Shown: positions 43,313-51,866, counted from the stretch's first letter. The stretch: DNA of 64,000 nucleotides from Branchiibius cervicis (GCF_042661605.1 NZ_JBHSWJ010000002.1:2170001-2234000); one strand, 5' to 3'. The notes: generated by a model not told the origin, from the letters alone. Program-made: numbers and translations.

Positions 43313-43677
43313 CTGATCTGGTCGAGGTCGCGCTGCGACTGTCGGGATGCCGCAGCGTCAACGGGCTCTGTCAGACCCACGGTGGCGCGTTCAGCGAGAA
43401 CCAGCCGTGCGCAGCCCTGGTCGACACCGCGGCCGCCGTTCAGGGGTACGCCGACGACACCATCACCTCCGATCCTGTCGTGCTGAGGTCCCTGGCCCTG
43501 CTGTTGAAGATGTGCAGCCTTGATGCCGCTGAGGATGACCGGGCTTGGCCCACAGCGCTGAGCACCGAGACCGTCCACGCCGCCGTTCTTTTGTACCGAT
43601 TGCTGCGCATCGACCTGGGCGAGCAAGCCGCCACCACCCTCGAAACCCTCCTGGAAAGGCCCCTGGCCAATGCCTGA
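43309..43677 (+). CDS. Hypothetical helical protein
   Basis: 122 residues from ATG 43309, overlapping the upstream stop. Four Cys in the first 75 residues (SGCRSVNGLC, QPCAAL, KMCSLD), otherwise Leu/Ala-rich helices. No family recognised. Its end overlaps the next small gene by 8 bases. Confidence 0.6.
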   Translation: MTDLVEVALRLSGCRSVNGLCQTHGGAFSENQPCAALVDTAAAVQGYADDTITSDPVVLRSLALLLKMCSLDAAEDDRAWPTALSTETVHAAVLLYRLLRIDLGEQAATTLETLLERPLANA

Positions 43678-43816
43678 CGACAACACTGCGCGACGTCCCT
43701 CCGTGAACGAGGAGATCGGCGACCTGATGGCCGGTCCCGGTCGCTGGATCACCGGTATCGCGTTGATCGTCCTGTCCGTCGTCCTATTGGTGTTGTTGGT
43801 CCGAAGCATCCTTTGA
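43670..43816 (+). CDS. 48-residue single-pass membrane protein
   Basis: From ATG 43670, overlapping the upstream gene by 8 bases, to TGA 43814-43816. A charged N-terminal 25 residues is followed by one hydrophobic helix (WITGIALIVLSVVLLVLLVR). A small membrane protein in a coupled operon ahead of the NERD and coupling-protein genes. Function unknown. Confidence 0.6.
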   Translation: MPDDNTARRPSVNEEIGDLMAGPGRWITGIALIVLSVVLLVLLVRSIL

Positions 43817-43854
43817 CCGGGCCGGACGAGTGCTCCCTCAGCGTGGGAACAGGC

Positions 43855-43864
43855 GTCGCACCGT
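43855..43864 (+). promoter_or_regulatory. Class A motif (gene at 43871)
   Basis: GTCGCACCGT, 6 bases before ATG 43871. Confidence 0.65.
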
Positions 43865-43870
43865 CCCGGT

Positions 43871-44521
43871 ATGGTCACAACGATTTACGGCGTGCCGGGC
43901 GGCGGGCTAGATGCCGGGTTCTCCGGGCAGAAAGTCACGAGTAGGCATGCGATTGCGGCAGCAGCGAAGGCGGAACGCGACACCGCTGAGATCCTGAACC
44001 GGATTGCGGGGGTCAACGGTGCCGTCGTGCTGCACGACGTGAAGATCCCGGGCAAGTATTCGGCCAACATCGACCACATCGTGGTCACCGGGTCGAGTCT
44101 GCACCTGGTTGACTCCAAGGCGTGGGCTTCGGGGTTCTTGTGGACCTGGGGCGGCAAGACCCGGCGCGGCACTCGGCGATTCGCGTCGTGCGACAAGGGC
44201 ACGATGAAGCTCGCCGACGACATGTTGCGCGCATACCTGATGTCGCGCGCGGTGCGCTTCGAGTCGATCTACTCAACCGTCGTCGTGTGGCCTTCTTCTC
44301 GCGACGGCCAAGTGTCCACTTGGGCGGCTCGGTTCCCGCACGCGCGCCTGATCCATTCCGGCAAGTTGGACCGTCTTGCCGGCGGGTGGGTGCGCCGCAG
44401 TGCGCCTGCTGACGAACGCATCGTGGCCGCACTGGTCCCCCTGCTGGTCACCAAGCCCAGACCGTCCGGGCATCTCGCGGCCGGACTGACCCAGGCAATC
44501 CTCGACCCCGAAGGCTGGTGA
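43871..44521 (+). CDS. NERD-domain (nuclease-related) protein
   Basis: 216 residues. Residues about 35-140 match the NERD pattern: GxxAxRDTAEILNRI, VVLHDVKIPGKYSANIDHIVV and HLVDSKAWASGFL, where the Asp and the D-S-K correspond to the nuclease-like core. NERD proteins are predicted nucleases found on plasmids and with helicases. The start is fixed by the class A motif. It ends 3 bases before the coupling-protein gene, so the two are likely co-transcribed. Confidence 0.8.
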   Translation: MVTTIYGVPGGGLDAGFSGQKVTSRHAIAAAAKAERDTAEILNRIAGVNGAVVLHDVKIPGKYSANIDHIVVTGSSLHLVDSKAWASGFLWTWGGKTRRGTRRFASCDKGTMKLADDMLRAYLMSRAVRFESIYSTVVVWPSSRDGQVSTWAARFPHARLIHSGKLDRLAGGWVRRSAPADERIVAALVPLLVTKPRPSGHLAAGLTQAILDPEGW

Positions 44522-44524
44522 CTC

Positions 44525-47500
44525 GTGGCCCAGGCAACCCGTCGTACTCGCAACAACCAACCGGCCACCAGTCTTGCCGCCCCGATCGTTCTGCTCGGGG
44601 CGCTGGCGTGCGTGGCCGGTGCTGCGCTGCGCCTGCCCAGCGTTCCGTTCCTGTGGCTATCGCTGGTCGTGGCGGCGTGGATGGAACCATCGGTCATCCT
44701 GACCGGCCCGCGTGACCCGGTGACCAAGTCCCCGACGGCGGCCGACGATTTTGAGCAGCGTCGCTACGACGGCTACCTGTGGTGGCGGCAAATGAAGTCG
44801 GCCCTACTGTTCCCAACGTCGTTGTTCAAGCCTGGTTGGCCCGTGCGGACAACCTGGGCCCTGAGCGTGCTGGCCGGGCTGGTCGCGGTCTCGTTGCCGG
44901 TGGCGTGGCCGGTGTGGTTGAAGCAGCCGGCGCAGCCTGACACGGTTCCGCAGGCGATCAATGCGTCTCACCTGGCCAACTTCATTTGCGCCCTGCTATT
45001 GGCGGCTGCGCTCACCTCGGTGCGCCGCACCGCCGAGCAGGGCCGCCCGGCAACACGGTTCAGCCATGTCCGGAAGGTGGTATCCACCGACCGGCTCATC
45101 ACGGCGCTGGCCGTCGGCGCACTCGTTCTTGTCATCGCAGCCGGATTAGTCGTGCCGGGCATGTTCGGGGGCAACGACCAGGTCGGGGTGTGGCTCGGGT
45201 CGTTCCCGACAGCGGGATGGGCAGCCCTCGGGCTCACCACGACGCTTCTGATTCTGCATTTCGCCGCGACCAGGCTGGCAGTCGCCCAGTGGGAGCGCGT
45301 GCAAGGTGCCATTGCGGAGTGGCGGCCCCGCTGGGAAGCCTTGAAAGTCGCACCCGCCCCGAGCGTCGACGACGTCCGCGACGGTGACCCCTCCGGCGCC
45401 GTCGAAGGTTTAGAGGTGGTCAGTTTCACCGCTCCGCCCGGCCGGTCGGCGGCCGACATTGTCAAGCAGCAGGTGAAGATTGCCGCCGAAGTGGGTTCGG
45501 GCGCAGGCACATTCGTGATGACTTCACCGGTTCTGGACGGCACTGGTGCACCGCAACCGGGAACCGCCGACCTGAACCGGTTCCGGATCCTGGTGGCCGC
45601 GCCTGGCACCACTGACCTGTCGGCGCTGCCAACCGGTGAGCACATCGAACTGGCGACCTTACTGGTCGAGGCGGCGATGACGGTGGCTCGCACATCAGCG
45701 GCCATGGACCCCATGCCGATCGTTACCGTGCAACCGCTGTTCGAGCCGGACACGCAGCCGGGTGCCCGTGTCTGGGCGACAACCTGGTCCGGCGACCTTC
45801 GAGCGGTGCGGATGTCCAACATCCCGTTCCTGATGTCGCAGACGCTCGGGGTCGACGTGCAGGTGGATCACCGCAAAGGCGTCCTGTATGTCGGCGACCT
45901 CGAATCGGTAGAGCTGGACGGAGGTTTGCGCGGCACCATCGACAACCTACGCACCGAAGACGAATGGGATCGCAACTGGGCCGATGGCGGACCAGCCAAA
46001 CACCGGCTAAACCTGCCGGTGGCTCAGCACGTCGTACGTGAGGTGAGCACGTTGCGCGCCGGCATGGGATCCATTCCGATCACCAGGTTGCCATTTCTGG
46101 TCCGCAAAGGTGTCGACCCGCGCGACTACTTCGGCACGGAGCAGCGAATGGCAGCAGCGTTGAACGCGGCCGGATTTGTCGCGATCACCGGCTGGCCAGG
46201 CAGCGGCGGTCGCCCCGGTGACCGGCATGCGCTTGGCCTGACCATCTATTACGCACCCAGCCAGACGGCAGTGCCGACCACGCTGACATTACTGAGCAGC
46301 ACCAAGCCGGGTGCTCTGCAGCCCATGTCAGGCAGCAACGCCGAGGCGTGGGTCGCCGCGGGCATCGTCAACACCGCGTTCACGGCAGCCAAACTCGCCC
46401 GACCCGAACTGATCGATGCGACATGCCTGACAACACCTCGCGCGGCTAAGAACCAGTTGTGGGAGATCTCCCTTCGCCTGCACGACGGAGTGACGATGGG
46501 CGACGTACGCGCCAAAGCGTCGGCGATGCGCGCGTCCCTGGGTGTCCCGTGGCTGCGGATGGAGTCGATCCCGGACGGAGTGCGGTTGTTCGCCGGCGGC
46601 GAGCCAGACCCGGCGTTCCTGGTCAACCCCGGACGAGATGTGCTGCGCTTGACCAACCTCGACTGGTCGCAAGCATTCGCCGACGCCAACCTTGTCACCG
46701 TCGACGGTTCCGTCCCGACCGTCACCAGCGTCGGAGCCCTCGAACACAACGACGCGGTGCAGCGTCTGGTGATCTCCCTGCCGTCAGGATTGTCGGCGGA
46801 GCGATTCAAGGGTGCGCTGGCCAAACTGGCCACCAGCACCAACAACGCCTTCTGCCAGGCTTACCCGTCCCGACATGGTGCCAGCTTCATCGAGTTGCTC
46901 GTCAGTCGCACGCACCCGTTGCCGGAGCGAGTCGCCTTCGACTTCGACGCCGTCGACGCCGCTCAGCGCGACGCCGTGCCGTTCGCCACCGGCATCACAG
47001 GCGAACCCGTTGAGCACCGGTTCATCTCAGACCCTTATGCACTGGTAAGTGGGGGCGCCGGTAGTGGGAAATCGGTGACCGCCCAGGGGATCCTGTACGG
47101 GTGCGCTGTGCAGGGCATGAAGATCGTCGTGATCGACATCCAGAAGGCCGCGATCGACTTCGCGTTCCTAGCCGACCACGCCATCGCCGTCGCCACCACT
47201 GCGCACGTTGCAGCAGCCGCCATGAAGGCGGTGTACGACGAGGGTCAGCAGCGCAAGAAACTGTTGACGCAGATGCGCGTCGGTAACTTCATGGACATTC
47301 CCGAAGACCAACGTCCGCCGCGAATTGTGGTGTTCTTCGACGAGTTCACCTCCGCCATGGGCCGGGAGGTTTTGCCGGACGCCGGCAACGACCCTGAACT
47401 CCAGAAGGTTCGAGCGGAAGTCGAAGCGGACAACAAGGCCCGCGCCACTATCGGGCAGTACACCGGAAAAGTCGTGCGCGAGTTGCGCGCGGTGGGAATC

Positions 47501-48166
47501 AACCTGATCCTGGCGACCCAGAAGCTAGACAAGACGGTCCTGGACAAAGTGCCCGGCGGGGCTGACCTGAAAGACAACATGGGCCGTTCGATCTTCGGCA
47601 ACGCCAGCCAGGGCGCGAAGATGTCGGCGCTTCGCAACCCGTTCGACGCACCGAGCCTGGGCGACTTCATCCCCAAAGGCCGCGGCTTGTGGGAGCCGTT
47701 GACGTCTCCTGTGGCAGAGCCGATCCAGTGTTGGTTCGCCCCGCAAGGTACCGACACCGACGTTGCCGCCCCAGGCACGTTCAAGTTCGAGCTCGACGCG
47801 CGCGTGCCGAAACTGGACCCGTCTGCGCTACTGGACCTGGAGCCGTTCATGCCGAAACAGGAAGTGCTGCCTGGTCAGATCATTGGTGACCTGCCGCCGT
47901 CGTTGCGCGGCGGCGATGACGAGCCTAGCTACGACACGGAGGATGTCATCGAGGTGGAATCGTTCGATCTCGACCTGGATTTGGACGACCTCGACTCGGG
48001 CGATTTCGACGACGCGGACCGCACCGCTCAGCGCGCAGTGGATCCCGAGATGGACCGCTGCGACGCAGATGGCCCAGTCTCGCCGGCGTTGTCCGGCACA
48101 GAATCAGATCCGCCCGAATCGAGTTCGGACCAACGAACGGAGGACCCCCGCCCGAACTCGACATGA
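44525..48166 (+). CDS. FtsK/VirD4-like DNA coupling ATPase
   Basis: 1213 residues. The N-terminal third contains several membrane helices (about 18-50, 100-140, 195-245). A long central region follows. The C-terminal motor has Walker A SGGAGSGKSVT (K849) and Walker B VVFFDEF (D939), with a later LILATQKLD sensor motif. This is the FtsK/HerA class used by conjugative elements as a coupling protein or as a dsDNA translocase (TraB/TcpA type). The C-terminal 100 residues are very acidic. It starts at GTG 44525. A 4-base overlap (ATGA) links it to the next small gene. No relaxase is seen, so a TraB-like double-stranded transfer mode cannot be excluded. Confidence 0.85.
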   Translation: MAQATRRTRNNQPATSLAAPIVLLGALACVAGAALRLPSVPFLWLSLVVAAWMEPSVILTGPRDPVTKSPTAADDFEQRRYDGYLWWRQMKSALLFPTSLFKPGWPVRTTWALSVLAGLVAVSLPVAWPVWLKQPAQPDTVPQAINASHLANFICALLLAAALTSVRRTAEQGRPATRFSHVRKVVSTDRLITALAVGALVLVIAAGLVVPGMFGGNDQVGVWLGSFPTAGWAALGLTTTLLILHFAATRLAVAQWERVQGAIAEWRPRWEALKVAPAPSVDDVRDGDPSGAVEGLEVVSFTAPPGRSAADIVKQQVKIAAEVGSGAGTFVMTSPVLDGTGAPQPGTADLNRFRILVAAPGTTDLSALPTGEHIELATLLVEAAMTVARTSAAMDPMPIVTVQPLFEPDTQPGARVWATTWSGDLRAVRMSNIPFLMSQTLGVDVQVDHRKGVLYVGDLESVELDGGLRGTIDNLRTEDEWDRNWADGGPAKHRLNLPVAQHVVREVSTLRAGMGSIPITRLPFLVRKGVDPRDYFGTEQRMAAALNAAGFVAITGWPGSGGRPGDRHALGLTIYYAPSQTAVPTTLTLLSSTKPGALQPMSGSNAEAWVAAGIVNTAFTAAKLARPELIDATCLTTPRAAKNQLWEISLRLHDGVTMGDVRAKASAMRASLGVPWLRMESIPDGVRLFAGGEPDPAFLVNPGRDVLRLTNLDWSQAFADANLVTVDGSVPTVTSVGALEHNDAVQRLVISLPSGLSAERFKGALAKLATSTNNAFCQAYPSRHGASFIELLVSRTHPLPERVAFDFDAVDAAQRDAVPFATGITGEPVEHRFISDPYALVSGGAGSGKSVTAQGILYGCAVQGMKIVVIDIQKAAIDFAFLADHAIAVATTAHVAAAAMKAVYDEGQQRKKLLTQMRVGNFMDIPEDQRPPRIVVFFDEFTSAMGREVLPDAGNDPELQKVRAEVEADNKARATIGQYTGKVVRELRAVGINLILATQKLDKTVLDKVPGGADLKDNMGRSIFGNASQGAKMSALRNPFDAPSLGDFIPKGRGLWEPLTSPVAEPIQCWFAPQGTDTDVAAPGTFKFELDARVPKLDPSALLDLEPFMPKQEVLPGQIIGDLPPSLRGGDDEPSYDTEDVIEVESFDLDLDLDDLDSGDFDDADRTAQRAVDPEMDRCDADGPVSPALSGTESDPPESSSDQRTEDPRPNST

Positions 48167-48339
48167 CGTTCTTGGAGGACTTCCTCGCCGATCTTGCATC
48201 CGGGGAATCAGACGATGAGCCGGTACTGGACACCGACCCGTTCGCTGGTGATGAGTTCGCCGAACCGGAATCTCCCATCCCCGAGTCCGCTTCTGGCGAC
48301 CGGCCCGGTTGGCCGAAGTGGACTCCCCGCCGAAGGTGA
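48163..48339 (+). CDS. 58-residue acidic protein
   Basis: Starts at ATG 48163, overlapping the coupling-protein stop (ATGA), and ends at TGA 48337-48339. Very acidic (FLEDFLADL, ESDDEPVLDTD) with a basic end (WPKWTPRRR). Coupling and charge resemble small accessory proteins, but no family is recognised. Confidence 0.6.
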   Translation: MTFLEDFLADLASGESDDEPVLDTDPFAGDEFAEPESPIPESASGDRPGWPKWTPRRR

Positions 48340-48371
48340 CCACCGACGACTGGTGACGTCAGGGGGCAAGC

Positions 48372-48381
48372 GTCGCACCGT
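48372..48381 (+). promoter_or_regulatory. Class A motif (gene at 48389)
   Basis: GTCGCACCGT, 7 bases before ATG 48389. Confidence 0.6.
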
Positions 48382-48388
48382 GTCAGGC

Positions 48389-49015
48389 ATGGATACCATC
48401 ACGCCCCGACACACTCGGGTGTTCGTTGACGGCGGCTGGCTGCTACTGGCCGCCGCTGCCGCCTTGACGCGCGCCCCGAGCGTATCTCGGGAAGACATCC
48501 AGTTGGACCCGCCGCGAATGGCTGCCGCCTTGGCGCAGAAGGCTGTGGCGGTCTCTGGTCGCCCTGTGTCGCGGATCCATTGGTACGACGGGGCACGACA
48601 GGACAAGGAACCGACACCCGAGCACCGAGCACTGGCGGCGACCGCCGGGGTGGACCTGACGTTAGGTGCACTGCGGCGTCACGACGGCGTCTGGCAGCAG
48701 AAGCGCGTGGATGGCTTGATCCAACGGGACATGACGCATCTGGCCCGCACCGGCCAGACCCTTGACTTCGTCCTGGTATCCGGTGACGAAGACTTGGCCG
48801 TGGCCGCCGAGGAGGTCCGTGCCCTGGGCGGAACTGTTCACGCGCTCGGCGTCACCGAGACGGGTCGCTGGGCGATGTCGCCGTACTTCGCTTCCTCGTG
48901 CAACGACGTTCATCTGCTGACCTCACGCGACCTTGCCGGGTCGCTGTGGGTGCGCGGGGCGCGCCTCACGTCACTGGCCAACTCCGGCATCGCCCGCGTT
49001 CTCGCAGCGAGCTGA
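48389..49015 (+). CDS. NYN-domain (LabA-like/PIN-like) predicted RNase
   Basis: 208 residues. The NYN core shows RVFVDGGWLL (first Asp), RIHWYDGA, KRVDGLIQRDMTHLA (second acidic site) and FVLVSGDEDLAVAAEEVRALG (third), as in NYN/LabA metal-dependent nucleases. A C-terminal stretch of about 50 residues is unique. The start is fixed by the class A motif. A strong terminator follows directly. Possible RNA-level regulator or defence nuclease of the element. Confidence 0.8.
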   Translation: MDTITPRHTRVFVDGGWLLLAAAAALTRAPSVSREDIQLDPPRMAAALAQKAVAVSGRPVSRIHWYDGARQDKEPTPEHRALAATAGVDLTLGALRRHDGVWQQKRVDGLIQRDMTHLARTGQTLDFVLVSGDEDLAVAAEEVRALGGTVHALGVTETGRWAMSPYFASSCNDVHLLTSRDLAGSLWVRGARLTSLANSGIARVLAAS

Positions 49016-49019
49016 CCAG

Positions 49020-49069
49020 CAACAACAGGAGCGCCCGGACCCTCGCAGGTCCGGGCGCTCCTGTTGTTG
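49020..49069 (+). terminator. Strong hairpin after the NYN gene
   Basis: A 22-bp perfect stem (left arm 49020-49041, right arm 49048-49069, loop CTCGCA). No clear T tract, but it lies between convergent genes and probably serves both. Confidence 0.75.
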
Positions 49070-49084
49070 CTGCAGGACTGCCTA

Positions 49085-49288
49085 CTAACTGGCGAGGTTG
49101 ACCGCCGCAGCGACCAACAGCAGGACCAGGGCCGCGATCCCCGTCAACAGGACGGAGCACAGCGCGGCCACGGTGTGCCGGGCTTTGCCTCCTCGGATCC
49201 CGACAGCCAAGCAGGCGGCGAACGCGAGGTTGCTCAGAACGTAAGCGCTGAACATGGCGGCCGCTGCGTACATCAGGAAGTTCGTCAT
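49085..49288 (-). CDS. 67-residue membrane protein
   Basis: Two hydrophobic helices at about 5-28 and 42-64, joined by GIRGGKARHT. The class A motif fixes ATG 49288. No family recognised. Convergent with the NYN gene across the hairpin. Confidence 0.6.
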   Translation of the reverse strand: MTNFLMYAAAAMFSAYVLSNLAFAACLAVGIRGGKARHTVAALCSVLLTGIAALVLLLVAAAVNLAS

Positions 49289-49294
49289 GCCGGC

Positions 49295-49304
49295 ACGGTG
49301 CGAC
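49295..49304 (-). promoter_or_regulatory. Class A motif (gene at 49288, minus strand)
   Basis: GTCGCACCGT on the minus strand, 6 bases before ATG 49288. Confidence 0.65.
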
Positions 49305-49416
49305 GAAGCCGCGCTGTGCGTGCTTGTGCCCCATCGACGAGGCAGTCGAAGCCGGTATCAGGCAGACCTTTGCCGCTCCTGGATTTCCTCATCGCCGCTG
49401 GTCAGGGCTTTCGCGG

Positions 49417-49446
49417 GTCCTGGCTCGGAGCGCGTGGCCCATGTCA
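49417..49446 (+). promoter_or_regulatory. Class B promoter-like motif, copy 4
   Basis: GTCCTG (49417-49422), 12 bases, TGGCCCATGTCA (49435-49446), 6 bases, GTG 49453. Slightly degenerate, but the spacing is exact. Confidence 0.55.
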
Positions 49447-49452
49447 GTTGGT

Positions 49453-49902
49453 GTGAGGTCAGGCCCCGAACGTGCGACAGCGCAACCGCGTCGCACCGTT
49501 CCGGCATGTGCCTCAACCAACGGATCGGTTCAGGCGCTTCCACGATCGAAGGAGGCAGCTATAGCCGACACCTCAACGGTGGTCGAACCCATCGACCCCT
49601 GGTACGGGCTCGGCAAATGGATCGCCCTGGCTTCCGAACACCCCCTGGTCGTCCCTGCGGGCACTCAACTGCCCTGCACCGGTGTGGATCCGGAGTTCTT
49701 CTACGAACAACGGCACTGGCTGATAGCCCGTCGCACATGCGAAGAGTGCCCGATCCGAGAGCACTGCCTTCAGGTCGCGGTTGCCCGCGACGAGGACGGC
49801 ATCTGGGGCGGCATGACCAAGAAACAACGGCAGCGGTGGGCCGCTCAGCAAGGACTCCTCGTGTCCGAACTTCGTACCCCCAAACGCTCCTCCGCTAGCT
49901 GA
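49453..49902 (+). CDS. WhiB-family iron-sulfur transcription factor
   Basis: 149 residues from GTG 49453. The WhiB set is complete: Cys in LPCTGVDPEFF, then CEECPIREHC (C-x2-C-x5-C), then GIWGGMTKKQRQRW, the G[VI]WGG turn and basic DNA-binding tail. WhiB proteins bind a 4Fe-4S cluster and sigma factors, and actinophages and plasmids carry their own. The start is uncertain. GTG 49453 follows the class B motif, whereas AAGGAGG (49549-49555) sits 5 bases before an in-frame ATA at 49561. A class A motif with ATG 49506 lies between but is out of frame. The core domain is certain. Confidence 0.85.
   Translation: MRSGPERATAQPRRTVPACASTNGSVQALPRSKEAAIADTSTVVEPIDPWYGLGKWIALASEHPLVVPAGTQLPCTGVDPEFFYEQRHWLIARRTCEECPIREHCLQVAVARDEDGIWGGMTKKQRQRWAAQQGLLVSELRTPKRSSAS
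49490..49499 (+). promoter_or_regulatory. Class A motif inside the whiB 5' region
   Basis: GTCGCACCGT, 6 bases before ATG 49506, which is out of frame with WhiB. It may be a second promoter giving a shorter WhiB mRNA translated from the AAGGAGG site at 49549. Confidence 0.5.
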
Positions 49903-49931
49903 CCACGACCACCACGAAAGAAGACCCGTAT

Positions 49932-50624
49932 ATGTCCGCACTGTCCATGGCCGCCCCGCCCCGTATCAAGTCCACCAAGGTCGACGTGAGCCTGGCCTCC
50001 ATCGCGCTGCATCACCTGGGTGCGACGTTCTTCCAGCACCGCAACGACGCCGAGATGGGCGACATCGCCGCCGGCATCATTCTGGTGCCGGTCAACGACG
50101 GCGGATCGTTCGCGCCTGTCGACGAGGCGCAGGTCGCGTTCGTCGCCTCTCCCCCGGTGCGCGATGTCGACACCAGCGAGCTCGGCACGCTCAACCAGTT
50201 CGCCGATCAGGCGTTCATCGACGACTGCCTCGGCCGGGCAGAAGGTGTTGCGGCCACCGCGCAGGACGTGATGTGGGGCTTCGCCGGAGTCTTCCAGGTG
50301 CTGGGGGTTCGCGGCTTCGGAGTCAGCGACGTCGACTCCGAATCGGGCCGTGTCGTGCATGGTGCGTTCGGCCGCATCTACATCGGAACCGGCCACCACG
50401 GTTGCGTGATGTGGGACGAGGAGGGTCGCCGGTTGCTGGCGGCTGCCTCTACTCAACTGGCTCCCGGATTCAACACCGGTGACACGCTGCCGCGCGTTTC
50501 CGCGCCGGCCGGCGTGACCGTCCAAAGCCCCGAGTTCGGCGACCTGGCTCCGCTGGCGCAGTTGTGCGCCATGCACCGCCAGTTCGCATCCACCATCGCT
50601 GACCGCGCGGCCGGCACCAACTGA
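49932..50624 (+). CDS. Hypothetical protein
   Basis: 230 residues, soluble, no signal peptide; family not recognised. A polar N-terminus, then an alpha/beta body with VRGFGVSDVDSESGRVVHGAFGRIYIG and DEEGRRLLAAASTQLAPGF. GAAAGAAG precedes ATG 49932. It lies between whiB and the secreted peptidase genes, starting 29 bases after whiB, and is probably in the same transcript. Confidence 0.65.
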   Translation: MSALSMAAPPRIKSTKVDVSLASIALHHLGATFFQHRNDAEMGDIAAGIILVPVNDGGSFAPVDEAQVAFVASPPVRDVDTSELGTLNQFADQAFIDDCLGRAEGVAATAQDVMWGFAGVFQVLGVRGFGVSDVDSESGRVVHGAFGRIYIGTGHHGCVMWDEEGRRLLAAASTQLAPGFNTGDTLPRVSAPAGVTVQSPEFGDLAPLAQLCAMHRQFASTIADRAAGTN

Positions 50625-50639
50625 AAGGCATCACTCAGG

Positions 50640-51851
50640 ATGTTCAACTCAATCGCCAGTAAAGGCGCCATTGCCGTACTCGGCCTGGTCAGCATGGCCG
50701 GAGGTGTTGCCGCCGGGGTCGCACCACACGCTGATGCCGCCGTCAGTCCGTCGGCTGCTTCCTGCACCGTGGTCACCATCCACAAGGGTTCGACGGGGGC
50801 ACTGGTCAAGACGCTGCAATCCCGGCTGGGCGGCCTCGGCGCCGACGGTGTGTTCGGCAACCAGACGCTGGCGAAGGTGAAGGCGTTCCAGAAGAGCCAT
50901 CACCTGGCGGCAGACGGTGTCGTTGGTCCGAAGACCTGGGCAGCTTTGGGCGGATTCCCCTGCAGCAACGGTGGATCCAACACCACCGTGGTGACCAAGC
51001 AGGTCGCTTCGGGCATCGACTTCCTGTCGGTGCGCACCGGTCCGGGAACCGGGTACGCCCGGGTGGCCAAGCTGTCCCCCGGCACGAAGGTCACCGGCAT
51101 CATCAACGGCGGCTGGATGAAGATCACCAGCGGTGGCTATGCCGGCAAGTACGTCGCGGCGTCTTACCTGATCGACGTGCCGAAGGTCGGCCCCAAGCCG
51201 CCCACCAGCAACGTGCATGGCTGGATCGCGACCACGGGTGGTATCACCGCGACTGTGCGTTCCGGGCCTGGGTTCAACTACGGCGTGCTGGGTCACAAGG
51301 CCAGTGGTGCAGCGGTTTCCGGCACGCAGGTGAACGCCGACTGGGTCAAGATCGCTGGCGGGTACATCAACCGTGGTGAGATCGAGACGACCTCGTCGTC
51401 GCTGACTCGGGTGAACGCCCAGATCCCGGTGTCGCAGTTGTGCGCGGTGAACGGGGCGTACAACTCCCCCAACTCGTTCGCCCCTGGTTACACGGTGAAC
51501 ACCACGCGGTACATCAACTGCTCGGCGGGCCGCGCACTGGACTCGTTGCAGGCGGCGTACAAGGCCAAGTTCGGGCACTACGCCAACATCGACCTGGCCT
51601 ACCGGGACTGGGCCGAGCAGCAGTATTGGTACGACAAGCTCGGCCCGGCGCAGGCGAACAAGCCCGGTAGCTCCAACCACGGCATGGGCCTGGCGGTCGA
51701 CTTCCAGGAGTGGCACGGCCACACCACCGAGTTCGACTGGGGCGGTGTGGGTTCCAACTGGTTGCGGGCAAACGGCGGCAAGTACGGGTTCACCCAGCCG
51801 TACGCCTACGGCACCACCGGTGAGTCCTACCACTTCAACTTCACCGGCTGA
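50640..51851 (+). CDS. Secreted VanY-like (M15) peptidase with peptidoglycan-binding and SH3b domains
   Basis: 403 residues. Signal peptide (1-37). Peptidoglycan-binding domain at about 43-106 (LVKTLQSRLGGLGADGVFG...GPKTWAALGGFPC). Two SH3b-like domains at about 115-185 and 195-255. C-terminal M15B catalytic domain at about 270-403 with SNHGMGLAVDF (zinc His and Asp) and GESYHFNF (final zinc His). D,D-carboxypeptidases of this type trim stem peptides. Together with the similar gene at 51936 it could loosen the wall for transfer or adhesion. It starts at ATG 50640, 15 bases after the previous stop. Confidence 0.85.
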   Translation: MFNSIASKGAIAVLGLVSMAGGVAAGVAPHADAAVSPSAASCTVVTIHKGSTGALVKTLQSRLGGLGADGVFGNQTLAKVKAFQKSHHLAADGVVGPKTWAALGGFPCSNGGSNTTVVTKQVASGIDFLSVRTGPGTGYARVAKLSPGTKVTGIINGGWMKITSGGYAGKYVAASYLIDVPKVGPKPPTSNVHGWIATTGGITATVRSGPGFNYGVLGHKASGAAVSGTQVNADWVKIAGGYINRGEIETTSSSLTRVNAQIPVSQLCAVNGAYNSPNSFAPGYTVNTTRYINCSAGRALDSLQAAYKAKFGHYANIDLAYRDWAEQQYWYDKLGPAQANKPGSSNHGMGLAVDFQEWHGHTTEFDWGGVGSNWLRANGGKYGFTQPYAYGTTGESYHFNFTG

Positions 51852-51866
51852 GCAACTCCTTGTTCG

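Noticed and set aside
49506..49898. Frame starting at ATG 49506 after a class A motif
   Set aside because: It reads through the WhiB gene in another frame with no sensible protein features. Kept only as a possible upstream frame.
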